Assembly: GCA_029216955.1 (NCBI GenBank)
Contig: JANAVB010029819.1
Span: forward strand, 39,582,049 to 39,646,048
From: Iris pallida
Taxonomy: Eukaryota; Streptophyta; Magnoliopsida; Asparagales; Iridaceae
Length of the DNA stretch: 64,000 bases
Direction: 5' to 3'
Under the pieces are notes generated by a model. That model did not search any database. It was given only the letters and a program-made list of their open reading frames with translations, and was not told the origin of the DNA. The position numbers were made by a program, and so were the translations under genes. Shown here piece by piece: positions 8,701-21,623 of this stretch (the stretch's first letter is position 1; each line of letters begins with the position of its first letter).

Positions 8701-11700
8701 GGGGCCAGCCCCAGTACCAGTTCAGCAACAACAGCAGTACCCGTTTCCGAGGCCCTTGTCGCCTCTTGCCCAAGTATTTCAGCAACAGAACCCCCAGCAG
8801 TATGTACAAGTCCAAGCTCAGACCCAGAATCGTCAGAATGATTTCCACCCGAGAGGACCCGCACCTAGAGGGCACGATCAAGTGATGGCTTTGACCGTAG
8901 AGGAGGAGTTAGCATCTGGTGAGGTAGTGGCAGGTACTATACTTGTCAACTCCTTTCCATCATCAGCGTTATTTGATTCTGGTACATCGTATTCATTTAT
9001 GTCTGTACGATTCACGACACGGATAGGGGTGGAGCCCGTGTCATTATCAGTAAGGCTCAATATACTTAATGGTAACGAACTTGTGGTAGTAGATAGAGTA
9101 TTTTTCTCGTATCGGATCGTAGTTAGCGGTAGAGAGTTCCCCGCTAGGTTAATAGAATTCCCGATGGCCGATTATGATGTGGTCCTAGGGATGGATTGGT
9201 TGAGGGACCAGTATGCTAGAATAGATTGCCACATCGGCAAGATTATTTTTAGTATTCCTGGTGAGCCAGAATTTTTATTTTTTCGAGGCGGAATAGAACC
9301 TTCTCCTCCAGTGTTGCAGATGGCAGTGGTAGCGGTTTGGTTTCCCAGAACTGTAGAAGAGTTTCTCGATGTTTTCCCCGAAGAGCTTCCAGGTATGCTA
9401 CCAGAGAGAGAGATCGAGTTCACTATAGACTTGATCCCCGGGTCAGCACCAGTGTCAGAGAGAGTCTACCGGATGGCGCCATCAGAATTGGAGATTTTGT
9501 ATAAGATGATTGAAGAACTCAGGACCAAGGGATTCATCCGTGCTAGTGGATCGCCTTAGGGAGCCCCGATGCTTCTTGTAAAAAAGAAGGATGGTACGTC
9601 CAGATTATGTGTTGACTATCGTACCTTGAACTCAGTGACAATCAAGAACAGATACCCTCCCCCAAGGATAGATGACTTGTTTGATCAACTCAAAGGGGCG
9701 TCCGTATTTTCGAAGATTAATTTACGGTCAGAATACCATCAGATCAGAGTCAGAGAGCAGGACATCCCGAAGACGGCTTTCAGATCTAGATATAGGCATT
9801 GGGAGTTCCTTGTTATGCCATTTGGAGCAACCAATGCATCGACTGTATTCATGGACCTCATGAATCGTATCTTCATGCCTTATTTGGATCAATTTGTGAT
9901 TGTGTTCATAGACGACATCCTGGTCTACAGCAAGAGTGAAGCGGAGCATGAGCAGCATCTCCGTGTGGTTCTTCAGATTCTCAGAGAGCACCTGTTGTAT
10001 GCGAAGTTTAGTAAATGCGAGTTCTGGCTCGATCGCATTTCATACTTGGGTCATATCATCAACAGAGGAGGAGTAGAAGTGGACCCCCAAAAGATCGTGG
10101 CTATTGAGACGTGGCCAGTATCCAGTACCGTTGCAGAAGTTCGTAGTTTTCTTGGCTTGGCCGGCTACTACCGACGATTTGTTTCGAACTTTGCACGAAT
10201 TTCAGCACCTATGACCCAGTTGACCTGCAAGGATGTGCAGTTTGCTTGGACAGCAGAATATTAGGATTCTTTTGAGAATTTGAAGCGAGGCTTGATAACG
10301 GCACCCATTCTCACGCTTCCAGATGGGACCGGAAGATTCTCAGTGTATTGTGATGCTTCAGGCAGAGGTTTATGATGTGTTTTGATGCAGCATGGGAAGG
10401 TAATAGCTTATGCATCACGTCAAGTTCGTGATCATGAGAGAAATTACCCGACCCATGACTTGGAGCTGGAGCAGTAGTATTTGCACTTATGCTGTAGAGG
10501 CATTATTTGTATGGAGATTGGGTAAAGATTTTCACCGACCACACGAGCCTGAAGTATGTGTTTACTCAGAAGGATCTTAACATGCGTCAGAGGAGATGGC
10601 TTGAGCTACTTGTGGATTATGACATCAACCTGCTGTATCATCCTGGAAAGGCCAACGTTGTTGCAGATGCATTAAGCAGGAGAGCCGGAGTTTATTTTCT
10701 GACAGCACAACTAGAATTGTTAGCAGATCTTCAGAAAATGAGTATAGAAGTTATCCTTCCTACCAGTGTGGCATTGATGGCCAGCATGCAAGTTCAGTCC
10801 AGTATAGTTGAGAGGATCAGATTAGCACAGTCATCAGATTCTAAGCTTCAGCAACTTAGAGCAGAGTGTGAGGCAGAACGAAGACCAGAGTTATGTGTCC
10901 ATGAGGATGGTACACTTCGACATGGGAGGCATCTTTGTGTACCCAGTAGAGATATCAGACAGAAAGTCAGGACAGAAGCTCACAGTTCTCAGTATTCGAT
11001 TCATCCGGGCGGTACGAAGATGTATCGTGATATTCAGCAGCATTTTTGGTGGAATGGCATGAAGAGGAAGATAGCCCAATTTGTCTCCCAGTGTTTGGTT
11101 TGCCAACAAGTTAAAACTGAACATCAGAGATCGGCTGAACTTCTTCAACCTTTGCCGATCCCAGAATGGAAGTGGGAGCATATAACCATAGATTTCGTGA
11201 CTGGATTACCTAGGTCCCCGGCTGGTAGAGATGCTATTTGGGTCATTATAGACAGGCTCACGAAAGTGGCTCACTTTCTTCCGTTCAGAGTTGGTCAGTC
11301 GACGGCTCAGCTAGCAGAGATGTACCTCAGGCAGAACGTCAGATTTCACGGTGTACCAATCAGTATCACCTTGGACAGAGATTCAAGATTTATGTCACAC
11401 TTTTAGCATAGTCTGTAAGAGAGTTTGGGAACTCACCTCCAGTTCAGCTCAGCTTATCATCCGCAGATAGATGGTCAGTCAGAGCATACCTTACGAACCT
11501 TGAAAGATATATTGAGATCTTGTACACTCGAGTTCGATGGTTCGTAGGAAGATTACCTACACCTGGTGGAGTTCTCATACAACAACAGTTTTCAGGCCAG
11601 TATCCAGATGGAACCGTTCAAGACACTGTATAGTAGGAAGTACAGATCTCCTTTAGCTTGGGATGATATCGGCGAGAGGCAAATGCTTGGTCCCGAGATG

Positions 11701-12201
11701 GTAACCCGGACTATTAAGGTGGTCAAACAAGTCAGAGATCATCTTCGAGTCGCACAAGATCACTAGCACCATTGGGCCGATTATCATCGGTGTCCCCTTG
11801 AATTTTTTGTCGGCGACCACGTATTCCTCAGGATATCGCCTACCTATGGCGTCATTCGTTTTGGCGTACGGGGAAAGCTTAGTCCTAGGTATATCGGGCC
11901 ATTCGACATTCTAGAGCGAGTAGGTGATGTGTCCTATCATCTCGCTCTCCCATCATCATTGCGAGAGGTGCATGATGTCATCTATGTATCCCAATTACGA
12001 CGGTATATCCCGGATTCGAGTCATGTCCTTGATCATTCGGAATTGGTTGTTGGTACCAACCTTTCGTATGAGGAGAGACCCGTATCCATATTGGACCGAA
12101 GAGAGAAGATACTCAAGAACAAGACAATCAAGTTAGTCCGTGTTGCTTGGGATCATCACTCTTTGGGTGAGTCAACGTGGGAGCGTGAGGATGACATCTG
12201 A
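8701..12201 (+). pseudogene. Chromovirus pol: protease, RT, RNase H, integrase, chromodomain
   Basis: Protease shows LFDSGTSYSF near 8970. RT runs from about 9355: [18 protein letters not shown], then the palm with [10 protein letters not shown] intact, but the first catalytic motif is INLRSEYHQ (D to N, G to E). RNase H keeps CDASGRGL and [19 protein letters not shown]. Integrase (10507-11766) has HPGGTKMY...[23 protein letters not shown] and SEHTLRTL. The tail (11929-12201) carries GKLSPRYIGPF and a chromodomain-like end (SILDRREKIL...WEREDDI), which in chromoviruses targets chromatin. Damage: TAG at 9557 (a Trp position in relatives), TAG at 10262, TGA at 10373, a frameshift near 10465 in RNase H, TAG at 10495, TAG at 11404, TAA at 11416 and further stops before 11767. 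Most fit G-to-A or C-to-T change. Confidence 0.93.
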
Positions 12202-12379
12202 TCGCGATATCCTGACCCGTTTGACTCGTGAGGTATAATGTCTTTCTTATGCCTTATGCCTTCGATTCCTTGCTTGCATGATTGATTGTTTGATTGATTG
12301 CTTAGTTATATCTTGCCTGTGATTAGCGTAGCTTGTTCGACATCTCTAACCTCTTGACTAAATTTCGGGGACAAAATTC

Positions 12380-12398
12380 TTTTAAGGTGGGTAGAGTT
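12380..12398 (+). promoter_or_regulatory. Polypurine tract of the chromovirus
   Basis: TTCTTTTAAGGTGGGTAGAGT directly precedes the 3' LTR start at 12399. This primes plus-strand synthesis in reverse transcription. The core AAGGTGGGTAGA is also found before the LTRs at 51934 and 59328. Confidence 0.8.
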
Positions 12399-14795
12399 GT
12401 AACGCCCGTAGTTCATATTACGTATTTGGTATACGTATACGTATTTTGACTCATATTGCATATCTCATTGCATGGTTTATTTTGGCATTTCGGCTTCCTT
12501 GGTTCGGCTTGGTGTAGGGTTAGTATGCAAACCCCTACCTACCACCATTTCCTATTTATTAACCCAACAACCCTTCTCTCTCCTTATTCATTTCTTATTA
12601 CTACCCTTCTTCTTCTTCATTTCTCCACCGACAACCCGTAGTAGGCAAGTGTATCTTGCTTCATGGAGGAACTCACTTTTGTTGTTCCATTGTCTTTCTC
12701 ACGAGATTCTAAGACACTTTAGTACTTAGCATTTTTAGTTTCGATGGTTCATTTCATGTAGATCTAAGTTTGTTGTATTTTTGGATATCTTGGTTATGAT
12801 CTACTAAACTGGCTTGTTTTTAAAAACTAAGAGTTCTATATAGAAGACATTCTGATGTTATGCAAGTTTGGCTTTTGAATGGCTGAATTTTACCAAGTCT
12901 TGACCGAGATGGGACTTTCTTGAGCTCTTGAGCCTTTACGCCTGCTAGTCTTGGCCTTGGGGAGAAGATGAAGTTTTTACACATACGTTCTTACGTGCTA
13001 GCGTAGTATTTAGTTTTACGCCCACATTTTACGTGCCAGCGTATCATTTATCCCTTTTACGTACACGTTTCACGTGCCCGCGTATTAATTACCCTTTATG
13101 CACACGTTCTCACGTGATCGCGTAATCTATTCTACACGAGCTGAACCGAGCTCTACGCAGAGGCTAGACTTTCGCTTGCGTAGAGGGTTTGCCCGCGTAG
13201 AGTCTCGCCCGCATGCTGTTTTGCTAGCGTAAAGCGCTTGCTTGCGTAGAATCCTACCGACCTGCTCTCTTGCTCGCGTAGAGCTGTTTATCCTTAGGTC
13301 TTGCCTGCGTAGAGCTGTTTTATGCTCGGGATCTATTTAATATGTTTGGAATGGTAATTGTACATGACATGGTATGATAAGTAACTGATATGGCATGACA
13401 TGACAAGATATGACAAGAAAGCATGATGGGAACTATTGAACGTTGTTACGACGGCTAGCATGACATGACAAGAATGAATGGCCTGGACACCGTGGACTAA
13501 TGTGTTTGTTCAAATGAACCAGTACTATCTCGCATCATGTCTAGGACAGGGACCCCTGAGTACCATGGTCATGGGTACCTACTGAACTTGACTAAGGCTA
13601 ATAACTAGAATAATCCAGTAGCCATGAAAAAAATTTCCAGCTACAGGCAATCCCATTTTTTGGTCGCCCTACCTGGGATCTGTAGCCTGCCGTCGAGTAG
13701 GATACATTTCTAGCACACTGTTATGTGTTTTACCCTTCAAGCTACTTAAGGGTACATGTGTTTCCTGGACGATGTACCCACACGAATTCAACCCCTAATT
13801 TGCGTCCGGATAGCTTAGATGGTCTGCAGGGATTGTGGCTGTGGAACAATCTTATTACATCTTGCTAGTAATTAGGCCTGTGTTAACCCTAGTTAGTTAA
13901 AGTATCAAGCCATACTTATTGCTTGGCCGTGATTGATTGGATGGAGTCTACCCCAGTTTAGTCTCGTCTTGATCCTGTACAAGATCGTTAGCATGACCTG
14001 AATGCTTGTGCTTACTTTATCGATAAATGATGGAAAACCAAGTTTCGTTCAGATGAAGGTTACAACCCCGGTCCTTGTTTGGTTTACGGGTTGTAACTTG
14101 GTTATCTGAATAGTCCCATGGTTATCTTATCGTATATCATCATAATTTTCTATATTTTCAGTCTTTTATTATAAAGTTATGTTTTGTGCTAATTGCTGGT
14201 TTTAGTTCTTAAGTGAAGCCTCCTTTGTGGTACTTCCTCTTTCTGGGATCTGACCCAGCTGGTTTAGTATGGCCAGATACCGGAGCGGCCCCAGAGGATC
14301 TCCCTACCTTCCAGCCAGATGGTGACCACCAGGCGTAACCCTGGCAACGAGTAGGTTTTATTTGCTCTCCCACTCTATTATAAAAATATTCTTTTAAGAC
14401 GTTTAGCCGACGAGCACGTGTTAGCTCGATTGCACTTTACTTGCTGTCTGCCTACGGGCTGTAGCATGATGAACAAATCCTAGGGTTGATCATGTATGAC
14501 TGAAACTCTTGCTAGTCTTCATATTTTGTATGACTAGCTTCATGATCATCAAAATATGTAATGTATGGGACGTCTTACTATTGTATATTTGGTGCTCTAA
14601 CATCTTGTAACTGTTATTACTTGCTTGATATTGAGACAATAAGCTTGTTCATGACCATAAGAGATTGATGGCTTGTAGTTTAACCCTCATGTATCTAGAC
14701 AGTCGTGACCGTATAGCAAGGTGTGTTGCACTTTAATATACGTAGCTGGCTATGTCCGCCCCCGCTCTCCAGTATTTTGGTTCTGGTGCATTACA
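12399..14795 (+). repeat. Chromovirus 3' LTR, 2397 bp
   Basis: Matches the 5' LTR except for scattered substitutions, small indels and a 111-bp deletion between two TATTT direct repeats (junction near 13338). It keeps CACGTG at 13071-13076 and 13111-13116. Confidence 0.95.
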
Positions 14796-14800
14796 CAGGA
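14796..14800. repeat. Target site duplication, right copy (CAGGA)
   Basis: Pairs with AAGGA at 4831-4835; the outer Tat LTR resumes directly after it. Confidence 0.65.
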
Positions 14801-15245
14801 TGACGTGGCACACATGCTACTAATCTCTCAAAACGTGTCCACTATTCTGTACACGACCATACGCATCTCAATCACATGATGCCACGCGTCTAAATACAGT
14901 TAGTACACGATTGTTAACTGAATGGAAGTTGGCACAACATATGGTTGGCGCAACCCAAAGTGGCGCAATCCAGCCTCGCACATATCAGAATAACTGCTAA
15001 AACAGTTATTTCCAGAATTCTATAAATAGAGTTTCCAATCATTTTCAAAGCATCACAGAGATCAAGTACTATGGCAAAATTGCTGCTACATTCTCCAGAG
15101 GATCTAGTCTTCAAGTTCACATAGTCCAAGGGATAAAGTGATTGTTTTTTTATCAGATTCCTACAGTTGTACTTCCCCAGAAATCAAATTGTACTCTTGT
15201 ACTCTTTTCTAAAGTTTGTAATAAAACTTTTTGTTTTTACAAACA
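14796..15245 (+). mobile_element. Tat 3' LTR, right part, with TATA box and polyA signal
   Basis: Continues the LTR interrupted at 4836: the GGCGCAA motifs resume (GTTGGCGCAACC near 14946, GTGGCGCAATCC near 14960). A TATA box, TATAAATA, lies at 15021-15028 and a polyadenylation signal, AATAAA, at 15220-15225, in the order U3-R-U5. The end is placed at ACAAACA (15245), but no second LTR is present to confirm it. The 71-codon minus-strand frame here is a shadow. Confidence 0.7.
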
Positions 15246-17943
15246 GAACCCGAAAAGAAAATCGGATCGACATTCGACGCCCGCAGATGTGGGCACGTAC
15301 TCGCACCCGTTACGTACGCCAAACCAAACCGAACCAAACCAAACCGAGCCAGACGGGACGGCGACGGCGGTTCGTGCGTGTCCCATAGGGCACCCACACA
15401 ATGCTTCATAAGAGAGCAAATAAGAAAAATTAATATATACATCATTCCTTCTTAGTGCCCAACCGATATGGGACTAAAAGTAGTAAGGAACATAAGCTTT
15501 TGCTCATGTGTGTGTGGACACATACACACACAGCCAACCATCCCCCATCCTCCCCATCCAAAGATCAAGTTCCGAAGTAATAGAAGGAAAGAAAAATAAG
15601 AGAAGAATAAGAGAATTTCTGGACAGTTATATACTATGCATAGATGAGACGGACTAGAGCCTTGAATCTCACATAGTGACTATTGTCTTTGTATAAAGAA
15701 GTGCATAATGGACTACACCTTGAATCAGTCTTCTTGAAACAGATTCAGAAAATAGCACACATAGTATGCTAGAGGTATTTGGGTCTATCGGGTGGCACAT
15801 TTGTTTAGCCATGCGCACTTTTTCATATTCATGAGAGTTGCCTAGGATCGCCCTGTTTTATAGTCGCGACCTTCATGACCTCTCTTATAGGTAAGTCCTC
15901 AAGGGTTGGTGATAGGAGTCAATCCTGCATATCATGTTTGGACTTATTAAGAGTTAAAACTCATCCTAACCATATCACTCCAGAACACTGTCACCATAGG
16001 GATCGGGTATCAATGTACACATGTACACCGTCTTGGACATTTATTTTAAGAGAATTTAATCTCAGGGTCAGTGTTCCATAACAATTACCTAAGTCCAGCT
16101 TGTTCCTACCCATTGAACCGGTTTCTTGGGATCTCTAGTCAGACTCTGTTGCGTTGTCACTGCTGGTGACTTACTTGTGGACTTAATTTTCTAGGGTTAA
16201 TTTTCTAGGTAAACTCTTCGTCAAGCATAAACAGATTCTTCGTCAAGAGATATGTAAAGTTCTTTTATGACTTTTAGAGTCAAGAACTATAATTTTGCCT
16301 TTTAGGCTCTTTTAATGTCTTGAAATACAGCTGCAGATACATGTTCATCTTAGAATTCACAAGATCATGCTTTAGCAGTTTTCTAGCATAATTTATAAAA
16401 GTAACATGTACAGAAATATCTAGATCATGTATATGCATAATAAGATGCTTGATCTATTCAGTTTCAATATATCATGAAGTTAAAGTACGAGTAAAATTGG
16501 CCTTGATCTATTTGATATATACGTAATAAGATATGTGAGCCATTCAACTTCAGCACAAACTATGTTAAATAAACTATTTCAAATTCTTTGATACTCCTAG
16601 CTATGTTAGTTTGTCACAACGACCTATCAACTTATAAGTATCTAAGTTTTTCCACAGGTGAAACCTTGCACTAGATCTTAGTGATCTTTAGTGTTTTTAT
16701 GTCCGAAGAAAATGTCATATAATGACTCAGAAAAACTTTAAATTCTGTGAAACCAATTATAGTCAAATGTTTGGATTACTCCTAAATCATACTCTGTGTC
16801 ATCAGAATCCATTTAACAAAATGTATGATTTCACTAATTGTTGATATAAGCCATAGGATAGTTAGTCAAAAATTAGCAAACTCTGTCACCTCTTAAAGTA
16901 AAACATAGTATCTTTTAGCCATGGCTCTAAAGATTTATTTTTACTAGCCATGTTTGCAAAAATGATAGCCTAAAGTACTAGAATAATAGTTTAAGTGATT
17001 TTGCTAATCAACCTTAAGAAATATTTAGTCTATCAAGTGTTGATTAACTTGGGTTAGCTGTAGGGGCCGGTTCCCAGCTACCGAAGGTCCACAGGGGGAT
17101 GATTAAGTATCGTGTTGCTTAGAGCTATTTACGTCCGGTTGACAGAAGGATCCTTTCGGCTTGTATCTAAAATAATCTCAATTTTTAAAACTTTAGATTT
17201 AGAAGAGTTTGTAATTTCACTAACTATTTTCTTGTCACTAAATTGTTTTCAATTAGTCAAAAGAATTATAGCGTCACGAAATATAAGTAAAGACAAAGTC
17301 TGTCTAAATATTATGACAGAACAATATTGTGATTTCCTTTTGACTAGAAATTCTAATATTGTGATAATATAGTCATTTAGGTTCAAATATGTAAACCGAT
17401 CAAGGAAAGAATATCATCTATTATCATCATATTCTACATACAAAAAATAAGAATGATGGCTCACATACTTTCATATATTTGTCCAACTAAAACTCAGTAA
17501 TCAAAATGAATAGATTATGTGAATTGTAAATGTAAAAAAGTTACATTTTCACGTGTTCGGAACAATTTTGTACTTCTAGCCTTGATTTGTCTTAGTAGTT
17601 ATATTGAGATAGTTCCATTATTTTTCTAGACATACATCATCCAAGAATTTAGAAAAAAAGATTTACGAATATCAAGTTTATAAAAAATAGAGGAAAGGAC
17701 TTTTGTATTACTTACCTTCATCCTTAGCAGGTTTGAGCATTTTCTAATAAGTCATAATCTCTAATTCTTCTAAATTGAAGAGATAACATTACAAAAATCA
17801 TGGTAAGAATAAGTGAGTACAAAAATAAATTTGTATTATCGTCACTATTAACAAGATGCCCAGTTCCTAAAAGTTAAAATATTTATAATGATCGTGTCTT
17901 CAAGAAAATAGAAGTTACTTTTTATATTAACAAGAAATATAAC
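15246..17943. other. Unclassified non-coding, probably old TE sequence
   Basis: No ORF longer than 90 codons and no recognisable domain. 15290-15360 has an AACCAAACCGAACC-type repeat that opens several overlapping frames by chance. A minus-strand CCCATATCGGTTGGGC motif at 15458-15473, followed by TATATATTAA, resembles the start of some plant Copia LTRs. The rest (15660-17943) is AT-rich and I see nothing identifiable in it. The block is repeated at 29155-31837 in the assembly duplicate. Confidence 0.55.
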
Positions 17944-18987
17944 TGTCACGACCCACACCTGGAGTAGGGGCACGAGTGCATGACAGTGTCCCAGCCTACG
18001 CTGCAGAAACGGCGTAGAATGCTGTCTAGGTCTACTATCTAACAATAATTATAATATCAAAACCTATCGAGATGGTCAACTCCAAACGGAGGACAAGTAA
18101 TGACAATATAATATACTCAATCACCATATTCTAAGAAGGATAAATGATGTCGAAAGATAAAGATAACAAGATATAAAAATATCATCCAGAAAATCCGACA
18201 CAGAATAATACAGGTCCAGAGTCTCAGAGTCAACAATCTCAAATACAAATTCTGAAAATAATAACATGTCAAAGTGTTATCTGGAGACAAAGTTCAGTAC
18301 AAATCTAATCTAGCTGAGCTACCACTAGTGCCTCATCGGCTGGAACTAACCCCTGCTGGACTAGGGTCCCCGGTCTATACCCACTACGTCATGAGGACCA
18401 TAGTAGGTAGGACACTCATCCTCGCTGTCGTCTATAAAATTTTGTCAACATATCCAGTCAGGATGGAACGAGCACAAATCTCCAATAACAGTTCTAGTTA
18501 GACGATAAAGAATATGTAGCAGTAAATAGAGAGAATATACACTATAAAGTGATACGTACATGAGCATGGTAAGGCATATCAAGACTGTAAATGAATGTAA
18601 GAACACGAGAATAGTGTATATCATTTACAGGAATCAGAAAACTACTAACCATGTGAGTTAGCTCTAATTTCATAATGTGATCGAATTAGAAACATGATAC
18701 ATGAGTTGGTCCGGTTAATCATACGTACGGTGTATGATTAACACTGTTCAAGGTTCAAGACTTGATACAAGGACGGTATTGATTACATATCTACACTAAT
18801 ACCCCCGCCTCCGACTAGTATAGTAGATCCAACCATGACAAGTTATGACATGTATTCTCTGAGAAGGTCACGAGCCTTCATAGGAATTGTGTCTATATAA
18901 TGTACAAGGAACAAGGACAAGATTAGCACAAGATATACCAAGGAATACAAGGAATAACATCCCATGGCGGGATCCATACAAATACCA
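17944..18987 (-). mobile_element. LTR of a leftward chromovirus-like element, truncated by the gap
   Basis: Begins TGTCACGACCCACACC and carries the CTACGC...GCGTAG hairpin (17996-18017). It shares with the LTR at 39896-43437 the blocks TAATCATACGT...GTGTATGATTAACAC and CGGGATCCAT...AATACCA. Read on the minus strand these place the LTR 3' end at 17944. The remainder is seen in the second copy, 31838-33227. Confidence 0.8.
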
Positions 18988-19000
18988 NNNNNNNNNNNNN
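18988..19000. other. Assembly gap of exactly 13 N
   Basis: Thirteen Ns separate 18987 from 19001. The sequence after the gap repeats 5050-18987. Bionano hybrid scaffolding writes a 13-N spacer where two contigs are predicted to overlap, which fits. Confidence 0.95.
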
Positions 19001-21329
19001 CTTCTTCTTCATTTCTCCACCGAACACCCACAGTAGGCAAGTGCATCTTGCTTCATGGAGAAACTCACTTTTGTTGTTCTATTGTCTTCCTCACGATATT
19101 CTAAGATACTTTAGTACTTAGCATTTTTAGTTTCGATGGTTCATTTCATGTAGATCTAAGTTTGTTGCATTTTTGGATTTTCTGGTTTTGATCTACTAAA
19201 CTGGCTTGTTTTCGAAAACTAAGAGTTCTATGTAGAAGGCATTCTGATGTTATGCAAGTTTGGCTTTTGAATGGCTGGATTTCACCAAATCTTGACCAAG
19301 ATACGGCATTCTTGAGCTCTTGAGCTTTTATGCCTGCTTGTCTTGGCCTTGGGGAGAAGATGAATTTTTTATGCACACGTTCTTACGTGCTAGTAGTATT
19401 TAGTTTTACGCTCACGTTTTACGTGCCAGCGTATCATTTACCCCCTTTACACATATGTTTCACGTGTCCACGTATTAATTACCCTTTACGTACACGTTTT
19501 ACGTGCCCGCATATTAATTACCCTTTACGCACACGTTCTCACGTGACCGTGTAATCTATTCTACGCGAGCTGAACCGAGCTCTACGTAGAGGCCAGACTC
19601 CCGCTCGCGTAGAGGGTTTGCCCGCGTAGAATCTCGCCCGCATGCTGTTTTGCTAGCGTAAAGCGCTTGCTCGCGTAGAATCCCACCCACCTGCTGTCTT
19701 GCTCGCGTAGAGCTGCCTATCCTTAGGTCTTGCTTGCGTAGAGCTGTTTTACGCTCGGGGTCTATTTGGCCAAGCATAGTCTTGCTCGCGTAGAGACCTT
19801 GAGTCCCCATGGCGTACCCCGTTGCCCTTTTATATTCTTACGCCTTTTGTCATGAACTTGATAATCACGAATTTATTTAATATATTTGGAATGGTAATTG
19901 TACATGGCATGGTATGACAAGTAACTGATATGATATGACATGATAAGATATGTCAAGCAAGCATGATGGGAACTATTGAATGTTGTTGCGACGGCTAGCA
20001 TGACATAACAAGAATGAATGGCCTGGACACCGCGGATGATTGTGTTTGTACAAATGAACCAGTACTGTCTCGCATCATGTCTAGGATAGGGACCCCTGAG
20101 TAACACGGTCAGGGGTACCTACTGAACTTGACTAAGGCTAATAACTAGAATAATCCAGTAGTCATGAAGAGATTTCCCAGCTACAGGCAATCCCGTTATC
20201 TGGGCGCCCCACCTGGGATTTGTAGCCTGCCATCGAGTTGGGCACATTTCCAGCACACTGTCATGTATTGCACCCTTCAAGCTACTTAAGGGTACATGCC
20301 TTTCCTGGACGATATCCACATGGATTCAACCCCTAATTTGCGTCCGGATAGCCTGGATGGTCTGCAGGGCTTATGGCTGTGGACTAATCTTATTGCATCT
20401 TGCTAGTTATTAGGCCTGTGATAACCCTAGTTAGAAGTATCAAGTCGTACTCATTGTTTGGCCGTGATTGATTGGATGGAGTCTACCCAGTCTAATCTTG
20501 TCCTGATCCTGTACAAGATTGTTATCATGACCTGAATGCTTGTGCTTACTTTATCGATAAATGGTGGGAAACCAAGTTCCGTTCAGATGAAGGATTACAA
20601 CTCCGATCCTTGTTTGGTTTACAGGTTGTAACTTGGTTATCTGAATAGTCCCACGGTTATCTTATCGTATATCATCGTAATTTTTTATATTTCCAGTCTT
20701 TCATTATAAAGTTATGTTTTGTGCTAATTGTTGGTTTTAGTTCTTAAGTGAAGCCTCCTTTATGGCACTTGCTCTTTCTGGGATATGACCCAGCTGGTTT
20801 TGTATGGCCAGATACCGGAGCGGCCCCAGAGGATCTCCCTACCTTCCTGCCATATGGTGACCACCATGCGTAACCCTGACAACGAGTGGATTTTATTTGC
20901 TCTTCCACTCTATTATAAAAATATTCTTTTGAGTCATTTAGCCGATGAGCACGTGTTAGCTCGATTGTACTTTACTTAATGTCTGCCTACGGACTGTAGC
21001 ATGATGAACAAATCCAGGGTTGATCATGTATGACTGAAACTCTTGCTAGTCTTCATATTTTGTATGACTAGCTTCATGATCATCCAAATATGTAATGTAT
21101 GGGATACCTTACTATTGTATATTTGGTGCTCTGACATCTTGTAACTGTTATTACTTGCTTGAGATTGAGACAATAGGCTTGTTCATGACCATAAGAGACC
21201 GATGGCTTGTAGTTAAACCCTCATGTATCTAGACAGCCGTGACCATATAGCGAGGTGGATTACACTTCAATATACGTAACTGGCTATGTCCGCCCCTGCT
21301 CTCCAGTATTTTGGTTCTGGAGCGTTACA
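19001..21329 (+). repeat. Chromovirus 5' LTR, second assembly copy, lacking its first 214 bp
   Basis: Equivalent to 5050-7386. The G-box and GCGTAGA arrays and the 111-bp block are all present. The 5' truncation is the contig end and not a biological boundary. Confidence 0.93.
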
Positions 21330-21623
21330 TGGTTTAAGTGGTGGCCCATGCAGGTCTTGTGAATCAAGATATGTGAGGGTTTACTAAATAGATATCTCAA
21401 TCAGCACTCGCCCTTGATCTCTGCTCGTATCCTCTAAATCCCTAAAATCTTGACCTGATCACATGCGTGTATCTTTGATCTTTCCTGGTCCATCCTTATT
21501 GTTCCCTGTGTCATCTTCTTCACCAGCACTGTTTCTGGTCCTGCCAATCAGCCGGAAGGAGCTCAACGAGTACTCCCGCAACAAGAGGTTCAAGCTCAGC
21601 ACTCAGGAGCAGCTTCCCGAGTC

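Larger units (their letters stand above)
4836..14795 (+). mobile_element. Complete but degenerate Tekay/Del-like chromovirus inserted in Tat LTR
   Basis: A 9.96-kb Ty3/gypsy element: 5' LTR 4836-7386, leader, gag, PR-RT-RNaseH-IN-chromodomain, polypurine tract and 3' LTR 12399-14795. The LTRs begin TGTAACGCCC and end TTACA. The first 130 bp of the two LTRs differ at six places, so the insertion is not recent. An integrase extended by a chromodomain-like tail, with long LTRs, indicates a chromovirus of the Tekay/Del type. Confidence 0.93.

Noticed and set aside
8336..8881. 181-codon minus-strand frame over the gag/protease region (and its copy 22279-22803)
   Set aside because: Shadow of the gag and pol coding strand; no recognisable protein.
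15142..15455. Five overlapping frames on both strands, rich in Thr/Pro/Asn/Arg
   Set aside because: They arise from the AACCAAACCGAACC-type repeat; none is favoured and no domain is visible.
15410..15474. A real U6 or other snRNA gene
   Set aside because: Only the promoter-like motifs are present; the sequence after the predicted start does not match any snRNA I recognise.
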